A stretch of DNA of 64,000 bases from Bacteroidota bacterium (GTDB lineage Bacteria; Bacteroidota; Ignavibacteria; Kryptoniales; JAKASW01): NCBI GenBank assembly GCA_021811615.1, contig JAJZNW010000109.1, positions 1-64,000 on the forward strand, in the 5' to 3' direction. The notes beneath the pieces are model-generated. The model did no database searches, was not told the DNA's origin, and worked only from the letters and a program-made list of their open reading frames with translations. A program made the translations under genes and the position numbers. Positions 7,903 to 18,000 of the stretch are shown here, one piece after another (position 1 is the first letter of the stretch; each line of letters begins with the position of its first letter).

Positions 7903-7935
7903 AAAAAAAGGGAATGCCGTCCAGCCGGCATTCCC
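7903..7935 (-). terminator. Rho-independent terminator of the radical SAM gene
   Basis: A perfect 10-bp stem, GGGAATGCCG (7910-7919) with CGGCATTCCC (7926-7935), is followed on the minus strand by a run of seven T residues (complement of 7903-7909). It lies about 34 bases after the stop at 7969. Confidence 0.85.
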
Positions 7936-7968
7936 CTTCACTTGAATGGGAGAGCTTACCTCGCCCGC

Positions 7969-9255
7969 CTATTTAACTAATTCTTTTTCCTGTTCCTGCT
8001 CGACTTCTATCGCGTTCTTCGGCACCATTCTCAGGAAGTCGCCGTACTTCATGAGCTCCTCCAGTCTGCATGACCAGACGAGCTGCTCTCTGCCTTTGTC
8101 GTCCTTCCAGTAGGTGATGTCGGGGCAGCCGTCGCACATGCTCTGGTCGCCGTTCGGCATCAGGTCGACCGGCTGGATTATCATGATCGACTGCATGCGT
8201 ACCTTCTTGAAAAGCCGGAATGGGTTTGCCGCCAGGTACTTGAAATAGTTTCCTGCTGCCTTCCGCATCCCTTTGTCGACTCCCCACGAAGCGAGAAGCG
8301 TCGATCTTCCGAGTCCGAGCGTCTTCGGAGAAGCATAGGATATGTAGCGGTCGTGCCTGTAATGGTACAGCGTCATTACCAACTCGAGGAACTTGCTGCC
8401 GGCATACCCGAAGATCCTGTCTTTCGTTCCGACTCTCTCCGTCAGGAGCCATTTGAAATGGTCGGGCCTGTGTGTGCCGTTGAGATATGCGGCAGGCATG
8501 AAGTCAGGGTACTTCTCTCGAATCTTGTTCACGATGTCGGGGGCCATTATGTCCGTGACCTCGCTCTTGTCGGAATGGTAGTGGATGTCGTCCATTACGA
8601 CCTTCCTGTCGCCGGCATAGAAGTTAAACGGCGTGTCGGGCGTGATGTAACGGAAAAGGATAAACACCATCGTGTGGACGATGTCGATATGTTTCTGGGC
8701 CCACTCGACGAGTTGTGGGACATACTGGATTGTGTCTTCGTATACCGTCGAGTTGAAAGAGCACGCTATGTTGCCTTCCGATGCCAGCATCTCGGCGTAG
8801 TGCAGCCTGAGGTCGCAAAGCTCGAGCTCGTTCTTTCCCATCCATTCTTTCTCGCGTCCGCGGCCCTGCTTGCTGTCGATGTGGAATGTGAATCCGAATA
8901 CGCCTGCCTGCTTCAGCTCGTGGAGCAAATCCTTCGTCAGCGCGATCCCGTTCGTATTTAAGATCGGCTTCAACCCGCGGCGCTTGATATCAGCGACGAG
9001 CGGAACTATGTCCGGGTAGAGAAGCGGATCGCCTCCCGCTATGGAGACGCAGTCGGTTTTTCTCATTGACTGGAAGAAGTCGAGCTCGTGCTTGACATCT
9101 TCCAGCGGTTTATGTGAGTTCTTAATATTCTTCCGGTAGCATCCGTAGCAGTTCAGGTTGCACTGGGAAGTCGGTTCCAGCCACGTGATGCCGTTGTCCG
9201 GCATTGTCCAGGGCAGTCGATATAGATTCCTTGCGTCTACAACATGGTTTTCCAT
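7969..9255 (-). CDS. radical SAM protein with extra C-terminal cysteines
   Basis: The 428-residue protein has the radical SAM cluster motif CNLNCYGC (C32, C36, C39, a CX3CX2C), followed by SIAGGDPLLYP, the SAM-binding GGE-like motif with D in place of E, and ILNTNG. The family uses a [4Fe-4S] cluster to cleave S-adenosylmethionine and start radical chemistry. A C-terminal segment with MCDGCPD and a later WSC adds three cysteines, suggesting a second SPASM/Twitch-like cluster site. Substrate is not evident. The C-terminal 20 residues are acidic. It lies downstream of the DUF4915-like and cysNC genes on the same strand after a 369-base gap, so it may be separately transcribed; its own terminator follows. 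Confidence 0.88.
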   Translation of the reverse strand: MENHVVDARNLYRLPWTMPDNGITWLEPTSQCNLNCYGCYRKNIKNSHKPLEDVKHELDFFQSMRKTDCVSIAGGDPLLYPDIVPLVADIKRRGLKPILNTNGIALTKDLLHELKQAGVFGFTFHIDSKQGRGREKEWMGKNELELCDLRLHYAEMLASEGNIACSFNSTVYEDTIQYVPQLVEWAQKHIDIVHTMVFILFRYITPDTPFNFYAGDRKVVMDDIHYHSDKSEVTDIMAPDIVNKIREKYPDFMPAAYLNGTHRPDHFKWLLTERVGTKDRIFGYAGSKFLELVMTLYHYRHDRYISYASPKTLGLGRSTLLASWGVDKGMRKAAGNYFKYLAANPFRLFKKVRMQSIMIIQPVDLMPNGDQSMCDGCPDITYWKDDKGREQLVWSCRLEELMKYGDFLRMVPKNAIEVEQEQEKELVK

Positions 9256-9624
9256 GAAAAGCTCCTTCTGTATTCTCTCTGTTTTGGCGAAGTCTCTGAC
9301 GAATCGCCCGATCGTGCTAACGCCGTCTGATGGAAGCCAGGGCGTCCGGCTCTTTGCGAACGGTCGGATATCTATATGGAATACAGGTCTGATGCCCGCC
9401 GGGCCACGATTAGTGTCTCGGAAGACTGCCTGCGTGCTTCTCTAACCATGTTGACGAATCTTGTATCTATCTGCAAATCCGGGAGTCGTATTTTCTGCCC
9501 CCGGATCAATTATGAGATTTTACTAATGCCGCCGGGAAAAGTCAAGGCGAGCAGAATCTCGTGCAGGAACGCTATCGGCCCAACTCCACAAATACGATTG
9601 TCATCTCTCCCTGCACCTTCCGTT
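9256..9624. other. 369-base intergenic region, no gene recognised
   Basis: The gap between the radical SAM gene and the DUF4915-like gene holds several short open frames with no start signals or family resemblance. No clear terminator or promoter was identified. Confidence 0.4.
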
Positions 9625-10548
9625 TTACGACGTGAATGAAGCCGCTGTTTCGGTTTGGAGGGGACAGAGCTCGAGTGAAGCGGGCACCGCACAGATGTTG
9701 TATATCTCGGCGCAATCGAGGGTTATCTCATCTATACGCTCGAGAGTCTTCCTGTCCAGCGCGACCACTTTGCTTTCCCTCGTATGCTGTTCGATGTTCC
9801 TGGAGCTGCTGATACCGACGTATACGACGTTGTCGGTCTCCGCTATTCCCCTTGTATAATTCTCGAACTCGATGATTGTCATCTCGCCTGTCGCCGTGTC
9901 GATGCGACGGACAGTCTTTTCTTCGGAATTGCAGACGAAGAGTGCGCCGTCGATAATCCTGGGAGAGTGCGGTTGTGAAAATCCTTTGAAGAGAACCTCA
10001 CCCGACTCATAGTCGAAGATGATTCCTGCGCCGCGCGTTTTGTTCTTGTATCCGCGGTGTCGCCGGAATCTTCCGAACGCGGATACTATGAGACGGTTCC
10101 GGTAAATCTCGAGGCAGTTGAGATGCCACGCGTCTCCCTTGCCTTTCATCCGGACCCTGTTAAGAATTTCAAACCGGTCTGCCGAGATTTCGAATATTTC
10201 GTTAGTGCCGGTCGAGACGACGAATAGTTTTCCATCTAAGCCAATTATGTCGTGAGCGTCGCGAATTTCAGGAAAGACCAGTCTTTCACTCTGCCCTTCG
10301 CCGTACACAATCATTTCGAGCGGCGTGTCTATCGTGTTCTGGAGACACTGGTACACTCTTCCTTCATAAAAACAGATACCGGTGGTGTTTGTCCTGTCTA
10401 TGAAAGTGGAGCTGTCGTCATGGACCCGCACAAGCCCCCCTTCATTGGGGCATGAGATAATGAGATCGGTATTTCCACTCTCAGCGATCCTCAGATCTGT
10501 CACGCCTGCGCGGTTCCGTTGGGTCTGCAAATAATCAATCTTCGGCAA
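9625..10548 (-). CDS. DUF4915/TIGR03032-like beta-propeller protein
   Basis: The protein (307 residues from a TTG at 10548) lacks a signal peptide. Its blocks LIISCPNEGGLVRV, AHDIIGLDGKLFVVST, WHLNCLEIYRNRLIVSAFG and SQPHSPRIIDGALFVCNS resemble the DUF4915/TIGR03032 family, which is predicted to form a beta-propeller and has no settled function. The TTG start would overlap the end of cysNC by 14 bp, implying translational coupling. A GTG at 10503 is an alternative start and would leave a short gap. Coupling to the PAPS-forming enzymes suggests a role near sulfate activation or sulfo-group transfer, but this is inference only. Confidence 0.65.
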   Translation of the reverse strand: MPKIDYLQTQRNRAGVTDLRIAESGNTDLIISCPNEGGLVRVHDDSSTFIDRTNTTGICFYEGRVYQCLQNTIDTPLEMIVYGEGQSERLVFPEIRDAHDIIGLDGKLFVVSTGTNEIFEISADRFEILNRVRMKGKGDAWHLNCLEIYRNRLIVSAFGRFRRHRGYKNKTRGAGIIFDYESGEVLFKGFSQPHSPRIIDGALFVCNSEEKTVRRIDTATGEMTIIEFENYTRGIAETDNVVYVGISSSRNIEQHTRESKVVALDRKTLERIDEITLDCAEIYNICAVPASLELCPLQTETAASFTS

Positions 10549-12397
10549 GGTAATTCAGGATTTGTTCTACAGCCTCCTGCGGAGTGCAACGCGAGGTGTC
10601 AATGGTGATTTCCGGATTGACCGGCGGCTCGTACGGTGAGGTGATGCCGGTGAATTCGGCGATTTCTCCTCTCCGGACTTTCTCGTATAATCCCTTGGGG
10701 TCTCTTCTTATGCACTCTTCGATCGGGGCGCTTACGTAGACTTCGCAAAACTCCCCCTTCGCAAAAAGAGACCTCACGAGCGAGCGGTCCTTCATGAAAG
10801 GTGAAATGAAAGATGCTATTACTATTAATCCGGCATCTACCAGGAGTTTCGCGGCTTCTCCCGCGCGCCGGATGTTTTCTCGCCTGCTCGCCGCGTCGAA
10901 ACCGAGATCGCCGTTTAGGCCGTTCCGCAGTATGTCTCCGTCAAGCAGATAAGTATGATAGCCGCTCTCGTACATTCGCTGTTCGAGCAGGTTGCCGATC
11001 GTCGATTTACCCGCACCGCTGAGGCCGGTCATCCAGATGAGCATAGGATGTTGACTCTTCATCGAAGCGCGCATCGATTTGTTCACGATGGTAGCGTAAG
11101 GGAAAGTCGGACCGGTGCTCTCGACCGAATCTATCGTACCCAGCCCGACTGTATCGCCCGATCCGAGATCGACGACGAGAAACGAGCCGAGATCCTTTGA
11201 ATCGTTGAAGGGGAGGCAGAAGTGTGCAGCCGACAACACGATGCGACCGAATCCGATCTCGTTTTGATTCAGGACGTCTGCCGGTATCCTCCTAACGGTA
11301 TCCAAATCGAATTTTTCCCTGATCTGCGAGATCGTTCCGCGGATTCTGCGGGAATAAAATTTCATCTCGCAGACATTACCGGCAGCTGCAGGCTTCTCGC
11401 CGAACCAGAAAAGTCTGCACGACAGCGTGTTGCCCTGCGCCAGGTCTTTCTCGGATTTGACGAGCCGGTCTCCACGCGAGACATCGATATCGTCTGCGAG
11501 TTCGACCATGACAGGGTCGCCCTCTTCAGCGCCGGTGACGTCACGTCCCGCAACCGAGAGCCGCTTCACGGTTGTCCTCTTGGAAGAAGGGAGGACAATT
11601 ATATCGTCGCCGGCCGAAAAGGAGCCTGAGATAACGGTGCCTGCATAATAACGTTTACCCGAATCGCGCGCAACAAACTGCACCGGGAGGCAGAAAGGGG
11701 AAGCTTTACTGTCATCCACTTCCAGCTCCTCTAATAGCTCAAGGACACTCTTTCCGCCGTACCATGGCATGTTCGCCGATCTCCGTACGACGTTGTCTCC
11801 CTCCTTTGCCGATATGGGCACGAACTCAAATGAACAAGGATGATCGTATACGCTCTGAATCGTCCTGGCGGTTTCATCCTTGATTTTCCTGAATTGCTTC
11901 CGGCTGAATCCGGCGAGGTCCATCTTGTTCACCGCTATTATCAGGCGGTCGATTCTCAGCATCGACAGGATGGAGAGGTGCCGCTTGGTCTGGACCTTTA
12001 CTCCGGACGTGGCATCTACCAGGACAATGGCGGCGTCGGAGTTGGAAGCGGCCACAGCCATATTCCTGGTGTACTGTGCGTGGCCCGGAGCGTCGGCGAC
12101 GATGAACTTTCTCTTCTGCGTGAAAAAATAGCGGTAAGAGACATCTATGGTTATCCCCTGCTCGATTTCGGCCTTGAGACCGTCGATAAGGAAAGCGAGC
12201 TCGGGAGCATTTCTGTTTGAACCCGTTCCCCGGCCAGTGTTCTCAATTGCCTTCAGCTGATCGTTGAATACGTTGCCGCTGTCGAGGAGGAGCCGGCCGA
12301 GGAAAGTGCTCTTGCCGTCGTCGACGCTGCCGCAGGTCATGATTCTCAAAACCGGTGTTTCGAGATAATTCGAAACGCGTAAATTGGTATCGCTCAA
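10535..12397 (-). CDS. cysNC: bifunctional sulfate adenylyltransferase subunit 1 / adenylylsulfate kinase
   Basis: This 620-residue fusion makes PAPS from sulfate with CysD. The N-terminal part is an EF-Tu-like GTPase with [15 protein letters not shown] (P-loop, residues ~22-36), [12 protein letters not shown] and the NKMD guanine-specificity motif. The C-terminal part from about residue 450 is APS kinase, with GLSGAGKST (lysine 464), LLDGD and [15 protein letters not shown] place the start at the TTG at 12397, whose TTGA overlaps the cysD stop by four bases; this gives the normal CysN N-terminus. The open frame runs on another 145 codons inside cysD, but that part has no family character. 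The absence of cysH nearby makes sulfation as likely as assimilation. Confidence 0.93.
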   Translation of the reverse strand: MSDTNLRVSNYLETPVLRIMTCGSVDDGKSTFLGRLLLDSGNVFNDQLKAIENTGRGTGSNRNAPELAFLIDGLKAEIEQGITIDVSYRYFFTQKRKFIVADAPGHAQYTRNMAVAASNSDAAIVLVDATSGVKVQTKRHLSILSMLRIDRLIIAVNKMDLAGFSRKQFRKIKDETARTIQSVYDHPCSFEFVPISAKEGDNVVRRSANMPWYGGKSVLELLEELEVDDSKASPFCLPVQFVARDSGKRYYAGTVISGSFSAGDDIIVLPSSKRTTVKRLSVAGRDVTGAEEGDPVMVELADDIDVSRGDRLVKSEKDLAQGNTLSCRLFWFGEKPAAAGNVCEMKFYSRRIRGTISQIREKFDLDTVRRIPADVLNQNEIGFGRIVLSAAHFCLPFNDSKDLGSFLVVDLGSGDTVGLGTIDSVESTGPTFPYATIVNKSMRASMKSQHPMLIWMTGLSGAGKSTIGNLLEQRMYESGYHTYLLDGDILRNGLNGDLGFDAASRRENIRRAGEAAKLLVDAGLIVIASFISPFMKDRSLVRSLFAKGEFCEVYVSAPIEECIRRDPKGLYEKVRRGEIAEFTGITSPYEPPVNPEITIDTSRCTPQEAVEQILNYLAED

Positions 12398-13290
12398 AAG
12401 TATCCCATCACTTTTTTCTCTTCCATCGAATTCGGCTCGTCGTGATCGATCAGGCGGCCTGAACGCTCCGGGTTGCCGCTCACGAAAAGTTCGTCGATGA
12501 TCTGAGGGATCGTCTCCGCCTCCGATTCGATCGCGGCGGTGAGCGGGTAACATCCGAGCGTCCGGAACCGGACTTTCTTCATCTGAGGCGTCTCGTTCTC
12601 GCCTAACTTGAAGCGGTCGTCGTCGACCATTATAAGGCTGCCGTTTCGGATTACCACCGGCCTTTCCGCAGCGAAGTAGAGCGGCACGACCGGAATGTTC
12701 TCTTCGTGAATGTAAAGCCAGATATCCAGCTCGGTCCAGTTCGAAAGAGGGAAGACCCTCATGGTCTGCCCGGGGAGGAGACGTGAGTTGTGCAGTTTCC
12801 AGAACTCGGGCCTCTGACTCCTTGGATCCCACCTGTGGCCGTTTTCGCGCAGCGAGAAGATGCGCTCCTTCGCTCTCGATTTTTCCTCGTCCCTTCTGGA
12901 ACCTCCGATAATCATGTCGAACTTGTGAAGGTCGAGCGCCTGCTTCAGAGCTTCAGTTTTCATGACCGAGGTGTAGTGAGCGCTCCCCGTCGAAAAAGGA
13001 TTGATCCCTTTCTTGAGCCCATCTGCGTTCGTGTAGGTGAGGAGACTGGCTCCCAGTTCACTCGCCATTCTGTCCCGGAATTGGATCATCTCCCGGAATT
13101 TCCACGTCGTGTCTATGTGAAGGAGCGGGCAGGGGAGTTTTACAGGATGGAATGCTTTGGTCGCAAGGTGGAGAAGCACCGAGGAGTCTTTGCCTATCGA
13201 ATACAGCAGCACGGGGTTCTGCGATTCGGCAATAGCTTCTCTTATTATGTAGATGCTCTCGTCTTCCAGTCTTCGTAGAACCGGACCCAT
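12394..13290 (-). CDS. cysD: sulfate adenylyltransferase subunit 2
   Basis: CysD is the catalytic adenylyltransferase subunit that joins sulfate to ATP. The 298-residue protein has the PP-loop motif [13 protein letters not shown] near residue 31, then [33 protein letters not shown] and [12 protein letters not shown], all family signatures. Length matches E. coli CysD. Two adjacent ATG codons occur at 13293 and 13290; only the second lies a normal five bases after GGAGG. Its A is shared with the TGA of a short upstream frame (a TGATG junction). The stop overlaps the cysNC start by four bases, so the pair is translationally coupled. Confidence 0.95.
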   Translation of the reverse strand: MGPVLRRLEDESIYIIREAIAESQNPVLLYSIGKDSSVLLHLATKAFHPVKLPCPLLHIDTTWKFREMIQFRDRMASELGASLLTYTNADGLKKGINPFSTGSAHYTSVMKTEALKQALDLHKFDMIIGGSRRDEEKSRAKERIFSLRENGHRWDPRSQRPEFWKLHNSRLLPGQTMRVFPLSNWTELDIWLYIHEENIPVVPLYFAAERPVVIRNGSLIMVDDDRFKLGENETPQMKKVRFRTLGCYPLTAAIESEAETIPQIIDELFVSGNPERSGRLIDHDEPNSMEEKKVMGYF

Positions 13291-13667
13291 CATCGCCTCC
13301 GGACCCGTCTTCTCTGAGAGCGCCCGAAGGTGGACTGAAGCTTCATCAGCATTTCCTTATTGGTTCTTCTTCATAACAATTGCCAGGTATTCCGTCCGAA
13401 TTCGTCCCGACGCCACCGCGCCGGGAAAAATGTCCCTTACATCGCCGGCAACCTCGTAAGGCCCCTTCCGGCAGATTCCGGAACACGTACAGGTTAATTC
13501 ATCGAACCCAAAAGCGTAACAAGACCGTCTTCAGTTCAATAATATACTAAGTAATAGACGAAATCGGTTTTCATTGGTTTATTATGGAAGGATCTTTTTT
13601 GGGAAGATGGGATTTCCGGGAATGCCCGCGGCCGATTATCGGTATTCCATGCCGGCCGGCGATGAAC
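13291..13667 (-). other. cysD upstream region with two coding-like short frames
   Basis: Two minus-strand frames lie in this gap. One runs open from 13530 to a TAA at 13357; its predicted 57 residues include LTCTCSGICRKGPYEV and EYLAIVMKKNQ, and codon choice resembles the neighbours, but no ATG, GTG or TTG is suitably placed. Thirteen bases past that frame's stop region an 18-codon frame (13346-13290) begins after AAGGA and ends in an arginine-rich tail, with its TGA overlapping the cysD ATG. Either could be a leader or a decayed gene. Nothing else was recognised. Confidence 0.3.
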
Positions 13668-14708
13668 CTACGCGCCGTCGACTTCGTCTGCCGCTTTCAT
13701 AAGCTTTCTGAGCGAACCAATTCTGAGCCTCCTCATGAATATGAATGCGAAGATCGATCCGACAATCGTGATGGCTATATATCCGAAGAAATATGTCAGG
13801 GTGGCGTAAGTAAGCGCTTCGGCCGCGGAGACACCCGAGATTATGACGAGTGCCTGCGAGACGAGAAGATGGTAGACTCCCATGCCTCCAGGGGTGGGAA
13901 GAGCCCAGGCTATCGTCGTTACAAGAAGAAGCAGGAAAGCATCGTAGAAAGTGAGATGGAGCCTCGCACCGAATGGAAACGCGAAAAAAGGAATGTACAT
14001 GGTAAATACATAGACCAGCCAAATCACCGCAGTGTAAACCGATACGATGCCGACTCGTTTACCCGATCGAAGGAGCCTGAAGGAGGTGAGGAACGAGAGC
14101 AACATCGACTCTACCTTGTGCGCAAACTTCTTCGGAAGCATGATCGTGATAATACGCATCGTTATCTTCTGTATCTTTTCCGAGATGGACGCGGCGTAGA
14201 GGACACCGCCGACCGCGAGAGACGCCGCGACGAGAATTATCCCGGCGACGCGAAGAAACGGAAACGATTTCACCAGACTCCCCCGGTAAAGAAAAAGCGC
14301 TACGCCGAAGAGTATTCCCGATGACATCATGTCGAAAAGCCTCTCGAGTACGATTGTGCCGAACACCCCGCTCACGCTTACCTTCTCGAGCCGTCCGGTC
14401 GTGTAACCCCTGACGACTTCTCCCAGACGAGGGATGAAGTTGTTGAAAAGGTACCCGACCATTATGCTTCCCCACGTATCGATCAGAGATATATCCGATT
14501 TCAGCTCCTGCAATATCGCACGCCATCTCAGCGCCCTGAAAAAGTGACTCAGCAGGACGACCAGAACCGTGAGTATGAGTATCCAGTAGTTCGCGCGGAG
14601 CGCATCGTGAAGGAGAGATTTGAAAGATATACCGCGGAAGGCGAAGTAGATGAAGAGCGCCGCGATCAGAAGACCCACGATTGTGCGCAGAAGATTAGAT
14701 CTTCTCAA
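13668..14708 (-). CDS. LPG-synthase-type transmembrane protein (UPF0104)
   Basis: This 346-residue membrane protein has about eight hydrophobic segments and the features of the lysylphosphatidylglycerol-synthase transmembrane family: FFRALRWRAIL, the NNFIPRLGEVVRG loop and the later ALPTPGGMGVYHLL segment. Stand-alone proteins of this family lack the aminoacyl-transfer domain of MprF and are thought to act as lipid flippases or in glycolipid transport; the exact substrate is unknown. The likely start is a TTG at 14708, which begins RRSNLLRTIVGLLIAAL, and the upstream signal is weak. It lies 41 bases after lolA, so the two are probably cotranscribed envelope genes. Confidence 0.82.
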   Translation of the reverse strand: MRRSNLLRTIVGLLIAALFIYFAFRGISFKSLLHDALRANYWILILTVLVVLLSHFFRALRWRAILQELKSDISLIDTWGSIMVGYLFNNFIPRLGEVVRGYTTGRLEKVSVSGVFGTIVLERLFDMMSSGILFGVALFLYRGSLVKSFPFLRVAGIILVAASLAVGGVLYAASISEKIQKITMRIITIMLPKKFAHKVESMLLSFLTSFRLLRSGKRVGIVSVYTAVIWLVYVFTMYIPFFAFPFGARLHLTFYDAFLLLLVTTIAWALPTPGGMGVYHLLVSQALVIISGVSAAEALTYATLTYFFGYIAITIVGSIFAFIFMRRLRIGSLRKLMKAADEVDGA

Positions 14709-14749
14709 TAGTCGCCCCGCGTAAGTCTGTTTGAGGTGTCAACGGCCCG

Positions 14750-15400
14750 TCAATGCTGGCGAAGATCCACTACCTGGGCCCCCTTCGGCGGTACGAATTC
14801 AAACTCCGAATTCGGAAGACCCGTATTCGTCTTGAGGCTCTCGACCTTGTAGGTATATCGAGTGTCGTTCATGTCCGATATCACGGCGTTCTTTATCGTC
14901 CAGCTGCTGTCCTGGATTTCGATAGTGATCGCTCTAATGAACGAGTTGTCGCTCTTCGGGGTGAGCCGGAGCACGTAAACGTTACCCGTCGTCGTCTTAT
15001 TCGTCGAAAGAAGCACGGCAAAATAGTCCTCCGGAACGTCCAACAGGAATTTCTCAGGCGTTATCGTGTTCTTGTCATTGCGGAAATTGTCTATCAATAC
15101 CTGCTGCGATTGCGGCAGGTAAACCCACGACGTCTTGCCGTCCGTGACTATCACCTTGTCCCCCGTGTCGATCCTGTATTTGTTCCCCTTCTTGATGTAC
15201 AAAGTACCCGAGGTGGTTCTCGAAACTTTTGACAAAGGGAATACGACGGTCTGCGTGAATTTTATGGTGGCGTCCTCGATCCGGTTGTAATTGTCCTGGA
15301 CATTCTTCACGATCTGCATCGCCGACGGCGGTTCTGCCAGCGAGGGGAGCGAGGACAGCATTAGAATTGCGAATACGATTGTTAGTTTTCTCATGAGCAT
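14750..15400 (-). CDS. lolA: outer-membrane lipoprotein carrier protein LolA
   Basis: LolA carries lipoproteins across the periplasm to the outer membrane. The 216-residue protein has a signal peptide (MRKLTIVFAILMLSSLPSLA), and then the typical VKNVQDNYNRIEDATIKFTQT opening, GTLYIKKGNKYRID, and WVYLPQSQQVLIDNF. The half-open barrel pattern continues to EFEFVPPKGAQVVDL near the C-terminus, as usual in the family. Start at 15400 (ATG) or two codons on at 15394; neither has a strong Shine-Dalgarno signal. It follows ftsK by 113 bases on the same strand. Confidence 0.9.
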   Translation of the reverse strand: MLMRKLTIVFAILMLSSLPSLAEPPSAMQIVKNVQDNYNRIEDATIKFTQTVVFPLSKVSRTTSGTLYIKKGNKYRIDTGDKVIVTDGKTSWVYLPQSQQVLIDNFRNDKNTITPEKFLLDVPEDYFAVLLSTNKTTTGNVYVLRLTPKSDNSFIRAITIEIQDSSWTIKNAVISDMNDTRYTYKVESLKTNTGLPNSEFEFVPPKGAQVVDLRQH

Positions 15401-15513
15401 ATCGGTAAACTATACTGGGTTAGGGGTGAAAATTCAAGCTAACAAAACGACAATCAAAGATGGCAAAGATCGACGAGGGTTATCTCTGACGCGCCACACC
15501 GGACGTGCCTTCG

Positions 15514-17994
15514 TCACATCCCCAATTCCGTTAGTCTCGCGTCCAGGTCCGCCTCGCTCTCCATCAGTACTTCGCGTCCTTTGCTCCCTTCGAACGGCCC
15601 TATTATACCGGCCTCTTCCAGCTCATCGACAACTCGCGCCGCTCTGCCATAGCCGAGCTTAAGCCTTCTTTGCAGGAACGAGGTCGATGCCTGTTGGTGG
15701 CGGACGACAAGCCGGGCCGCCTCTTCAAACATTTCGTCGAACTCGGAGGCGAGCGAGCCGCCGTTCTTCTTCCTGTTTAATACCGAAGGAAGTTGATACG
15801 GCCTTGAGAATCCCTCCTGTCCCGCTATGTAATCGACAACCCTTTCGGTCTCTTCCGTGGAGAGGAAAGAATTTTGCAGTCTCTCCGGCTTCGAGCTCCC
15901 GGCCGCTAAGTAAAGCATGTCGCCGTTGCCGAGAAGCTGTTCCGCTCCATTCTGGTCGAGTATCGTGCGGGAGTCGATGCGGGATGCGACCTGGTAAGCT
16001 ATGCGAGCGGGGAAGTTGGCTTTGATAAGGCCCGTGATTACGTCCACCGAAGGCCTCTGCGTGGCAAGCACGAGGTGTATCCCGATCGCGCGCGCAAGTT
16101 GTGCCAATCTAGTGATCGGGTCTTCTACTTCCCGTGCGGCCGTGAGCATGAGATCTGCCAGCTCGTCTATTACTATTACGATGTACGGCAGCTTGATGAA
16201 CTTCGTCTCTTCCGTATCCAGCAGTTTCCCTTCGGCGAGCTTCTTATTGTAATCCTGAATGTTCCTTACGCCGGCCTTCGCAAGCAGCGAGTACCGGTTG
16301 TCCATCTCAGCCTCGGCACACTTCAGGGCAAGAACAGCATTGCCGGATTCCGTTATGATCTCTTCGGGCACGTCGGGTGAAATCGCGAGGAAGTGCCTGC
16401 TCAACTTCCTGTAAATCGATAATTCGATCTTCTTCGGGTCGATTATAACGAACTTTATCTCGCTCGGATGAAGCTTGTAGAGCATGCTCATCATTATGGT
16501 GTTGATGCCGACGCTTTTCCCGGAGCCGGTCGCGCCCGCTATCAAGAGATGCGGCATCTTCGAAAGATCGTCGACGACAATTTCGCCGGTCGTTGTCTTG
16601 CCCATTGCGATGGGAAGGTTGAATCTCATATCCTTGAACTTGGGGGAAGAGACGATGCTCTTGAACTTCACAATTTGCGGCTTCCTGTTCGGTATCTCGA
16701 CGCCGACAGCCCCTTTTCCCGGAATCGGCGCGATTATCCTGATCCCGCGTGCCTGCAATGCAAGCGCGAGGTCGTCCGCCAGACTTGTGATCCTGCTTAT
16801 TTTTACACCTTCGGCCGGGACAAGCTCGTAGAGGGTAACGACCGGTCCGGGTATCACACTCACACTTTCGATCTGGATCCCGAAGACTTCGAGCTTCGAA
16901 CGGAGGAGGTCTGCATTCGACCGGAGCTCTTCGTCCGAGACCTTATCGACCTCCACCGGCACATCGAGAAGATCGACTGACGGCTTGGTGTACTCTATCT
17001 CTTCGTCGACATTCCCGGTATCACTTGTCACGTCTGAGGGAACGGCTGCCGCCGCCCTTCTGGCGGGAGTTGGACGTGCAACCTCTTCTTCCTTTTCCTC
17101 TTCTTCTTCCGGTTCAGGCCGCTCCTGGTCGACATCCTCATCCTCTTTCAGTTCCGGCTTGGTCATCACTCGTTTCACAAGGTCTTTCGCTTCCTCGATC
17201 AGGCCTGCGTCCTGTTTCGGCTTCACATCCTCACGGACAATTTTCACGGGCGCCGCCTCGGCTTTCAATCCGTTTTGTTTTCCCGCCGCAGGCCGCGCGA
17301 CTTTTACCGCACCTTTATCTCCGCTTCTCATCGATGCAAACGTCCCTTTTATCGATTCTGCCGTCCAGGCTGCGGCCGAGCCGAGAGCGTCTATGAGTTC
17401 GCGCGGAGAAATCTTCAGAGTGTAAACCACGAGTGCGAAAACGAGTATGAAGATGACGCCACCCCCACCGATTGCACCGAAGGCACGCGTAAGCGCCGTG
17501 GCCGCCTGCAAACCGATTAACCCGTACCATTGAGTACCGAACCTGTCGGATCCGATGAGCGTCTTGAGATAACCGGAGAGAACGGCAACTGCCGCCGCAT
17601 ATAGAAGCACCATCGTGCTGATGCGAGCGGCATCCCTGTAATCCTTCTTTAGAAGCGCTGTCCAGCTGAAGATAAACAGCACGATTGGAAATGCGATGGA
17701 GAAATAACCGAGTGTGTAATTGACGAAGAAGTGCGCGACATACGCGCCGAAGAGGCCCAGCCAGTTGTTTATCGTCGCCGCTTTCGCGCGGACGGTTTCG
17801 TCTCCTATAAGGAGCCTGAAGGTATCGAAGAAACCTATCTCCGATCTCGCGTCATCCGCCGGCGAAAATGAGAGAACGCTTAATCCGATAAGGATCGATA
17901 TTACCAGTAAAGAGAAATTGATTACCTCGGAACGGATCGATTTCTTCTGTTTCTTCTTCCCGTTCCTATCCTTTGTGTCTTTTTCTTCAGCCAT
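15514..17994 (-). CDS. ftsK: DNA translocase FtsK/SpoIIIE
   Basis: FtsK pumps chromosomal DNA through the closing septum and activates dimer resolution. The 826-residue protein has a basic N-terminal tail, four membrane segments (about residues 25-195), an acidic linker (230-330) and a motor domain. The Walker A motif AGATGSGKSVGIN has its lysine near 493, and VIVIDELADLM gives Walker B. A C-terminal gamma winged-helix (LKLGYGRAARVVDELEEAG) would read the polar KOPS-like sequences. The length is typical of the short-linker FtsK seen in Bacteroidota. The start ATG lies six bases after the comB stop. Confidence 0.96.
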   Translation of the reverse strand: MAEEKDTKDRNGKKKQKKSIRSEVINFSLLVISILIGLSVLSFSPADDARSEIGFFDTFRLLIGDETVRAKAATINNWLGLFGAYVAHFFVNYTLGYFSIAFPIVLFIFSWTALLKKDYRDAARISTMVLLYAAAVAVLSGYLKTLIGSDRFGTQWYGLIGLQAATALTRAFGAIGGGGVIFILVFALVVYTLKISPRELIDALGSAAAWTAESIKGTFASMRSGDKGAVKVARPAAGKQNGLKAEAAPVKIVREDVKPKQDAGLIEEAKDLVKRVMTKPELKEDEDVDQERPEPEEEEEKEEEVARPTPARRAAAAVPSDVTSDTGNVDEEIEYTKPSVDLLDVPVEVDKVSDEELRSNADLLRSKLEVFGIQIESVSVIPGPVVTLYELVPAEGVKISRITSLADDLALALQARGIRIIAPIPGKGAVGVEIPNRKPQIVKFKSIVSSPKFKDMRFNLPIAMGKTTTGEIVVDDLSKMPHLLIAGATGSGKSVGINTIMMSMLYKLHPSEIKFVIIDPKKIELSIYRKLSRHFLAISPDVPEEIITESGNAVLALKCAEAEMDNRYSLLAKAGVRNIQDYNKKLAEGKLLDTEETKFIKLPYIVIVIDELADLMLTAAREVEDPITRLAQLARAIGIHLVLATQRPSVDVITGLIKANFPARIAYQVASRIDSRTILDQNGAEQLLGNGDMLYLAAGSSKPERLQNSFLSTEETERVVDYIAGQEGFSRPYQLPSVLNRKKNGGSLASEFDEMFEEAARLVVRHQQASTSFLQRRLKLGYGRAARVVDELEEAGIIGPFEGSKGREVLMESEADLDARLTELGM

Positions 17995-18000
17995 CTATAG

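Noticed and set aside
12398-12832. 145-codon N-terminal extension of cysNC
   Set aside because: It lies wholly inside cysD in another frame, has no family character, and CysN proteins begin just before the GTPase P-loop.
13584-14324. 246-codon plus-strand frame opposite the membrane protein gene
   Set aside because: Highly charged product of antisense reading; the minus-strand protein has clear membrane helices and family motifs.
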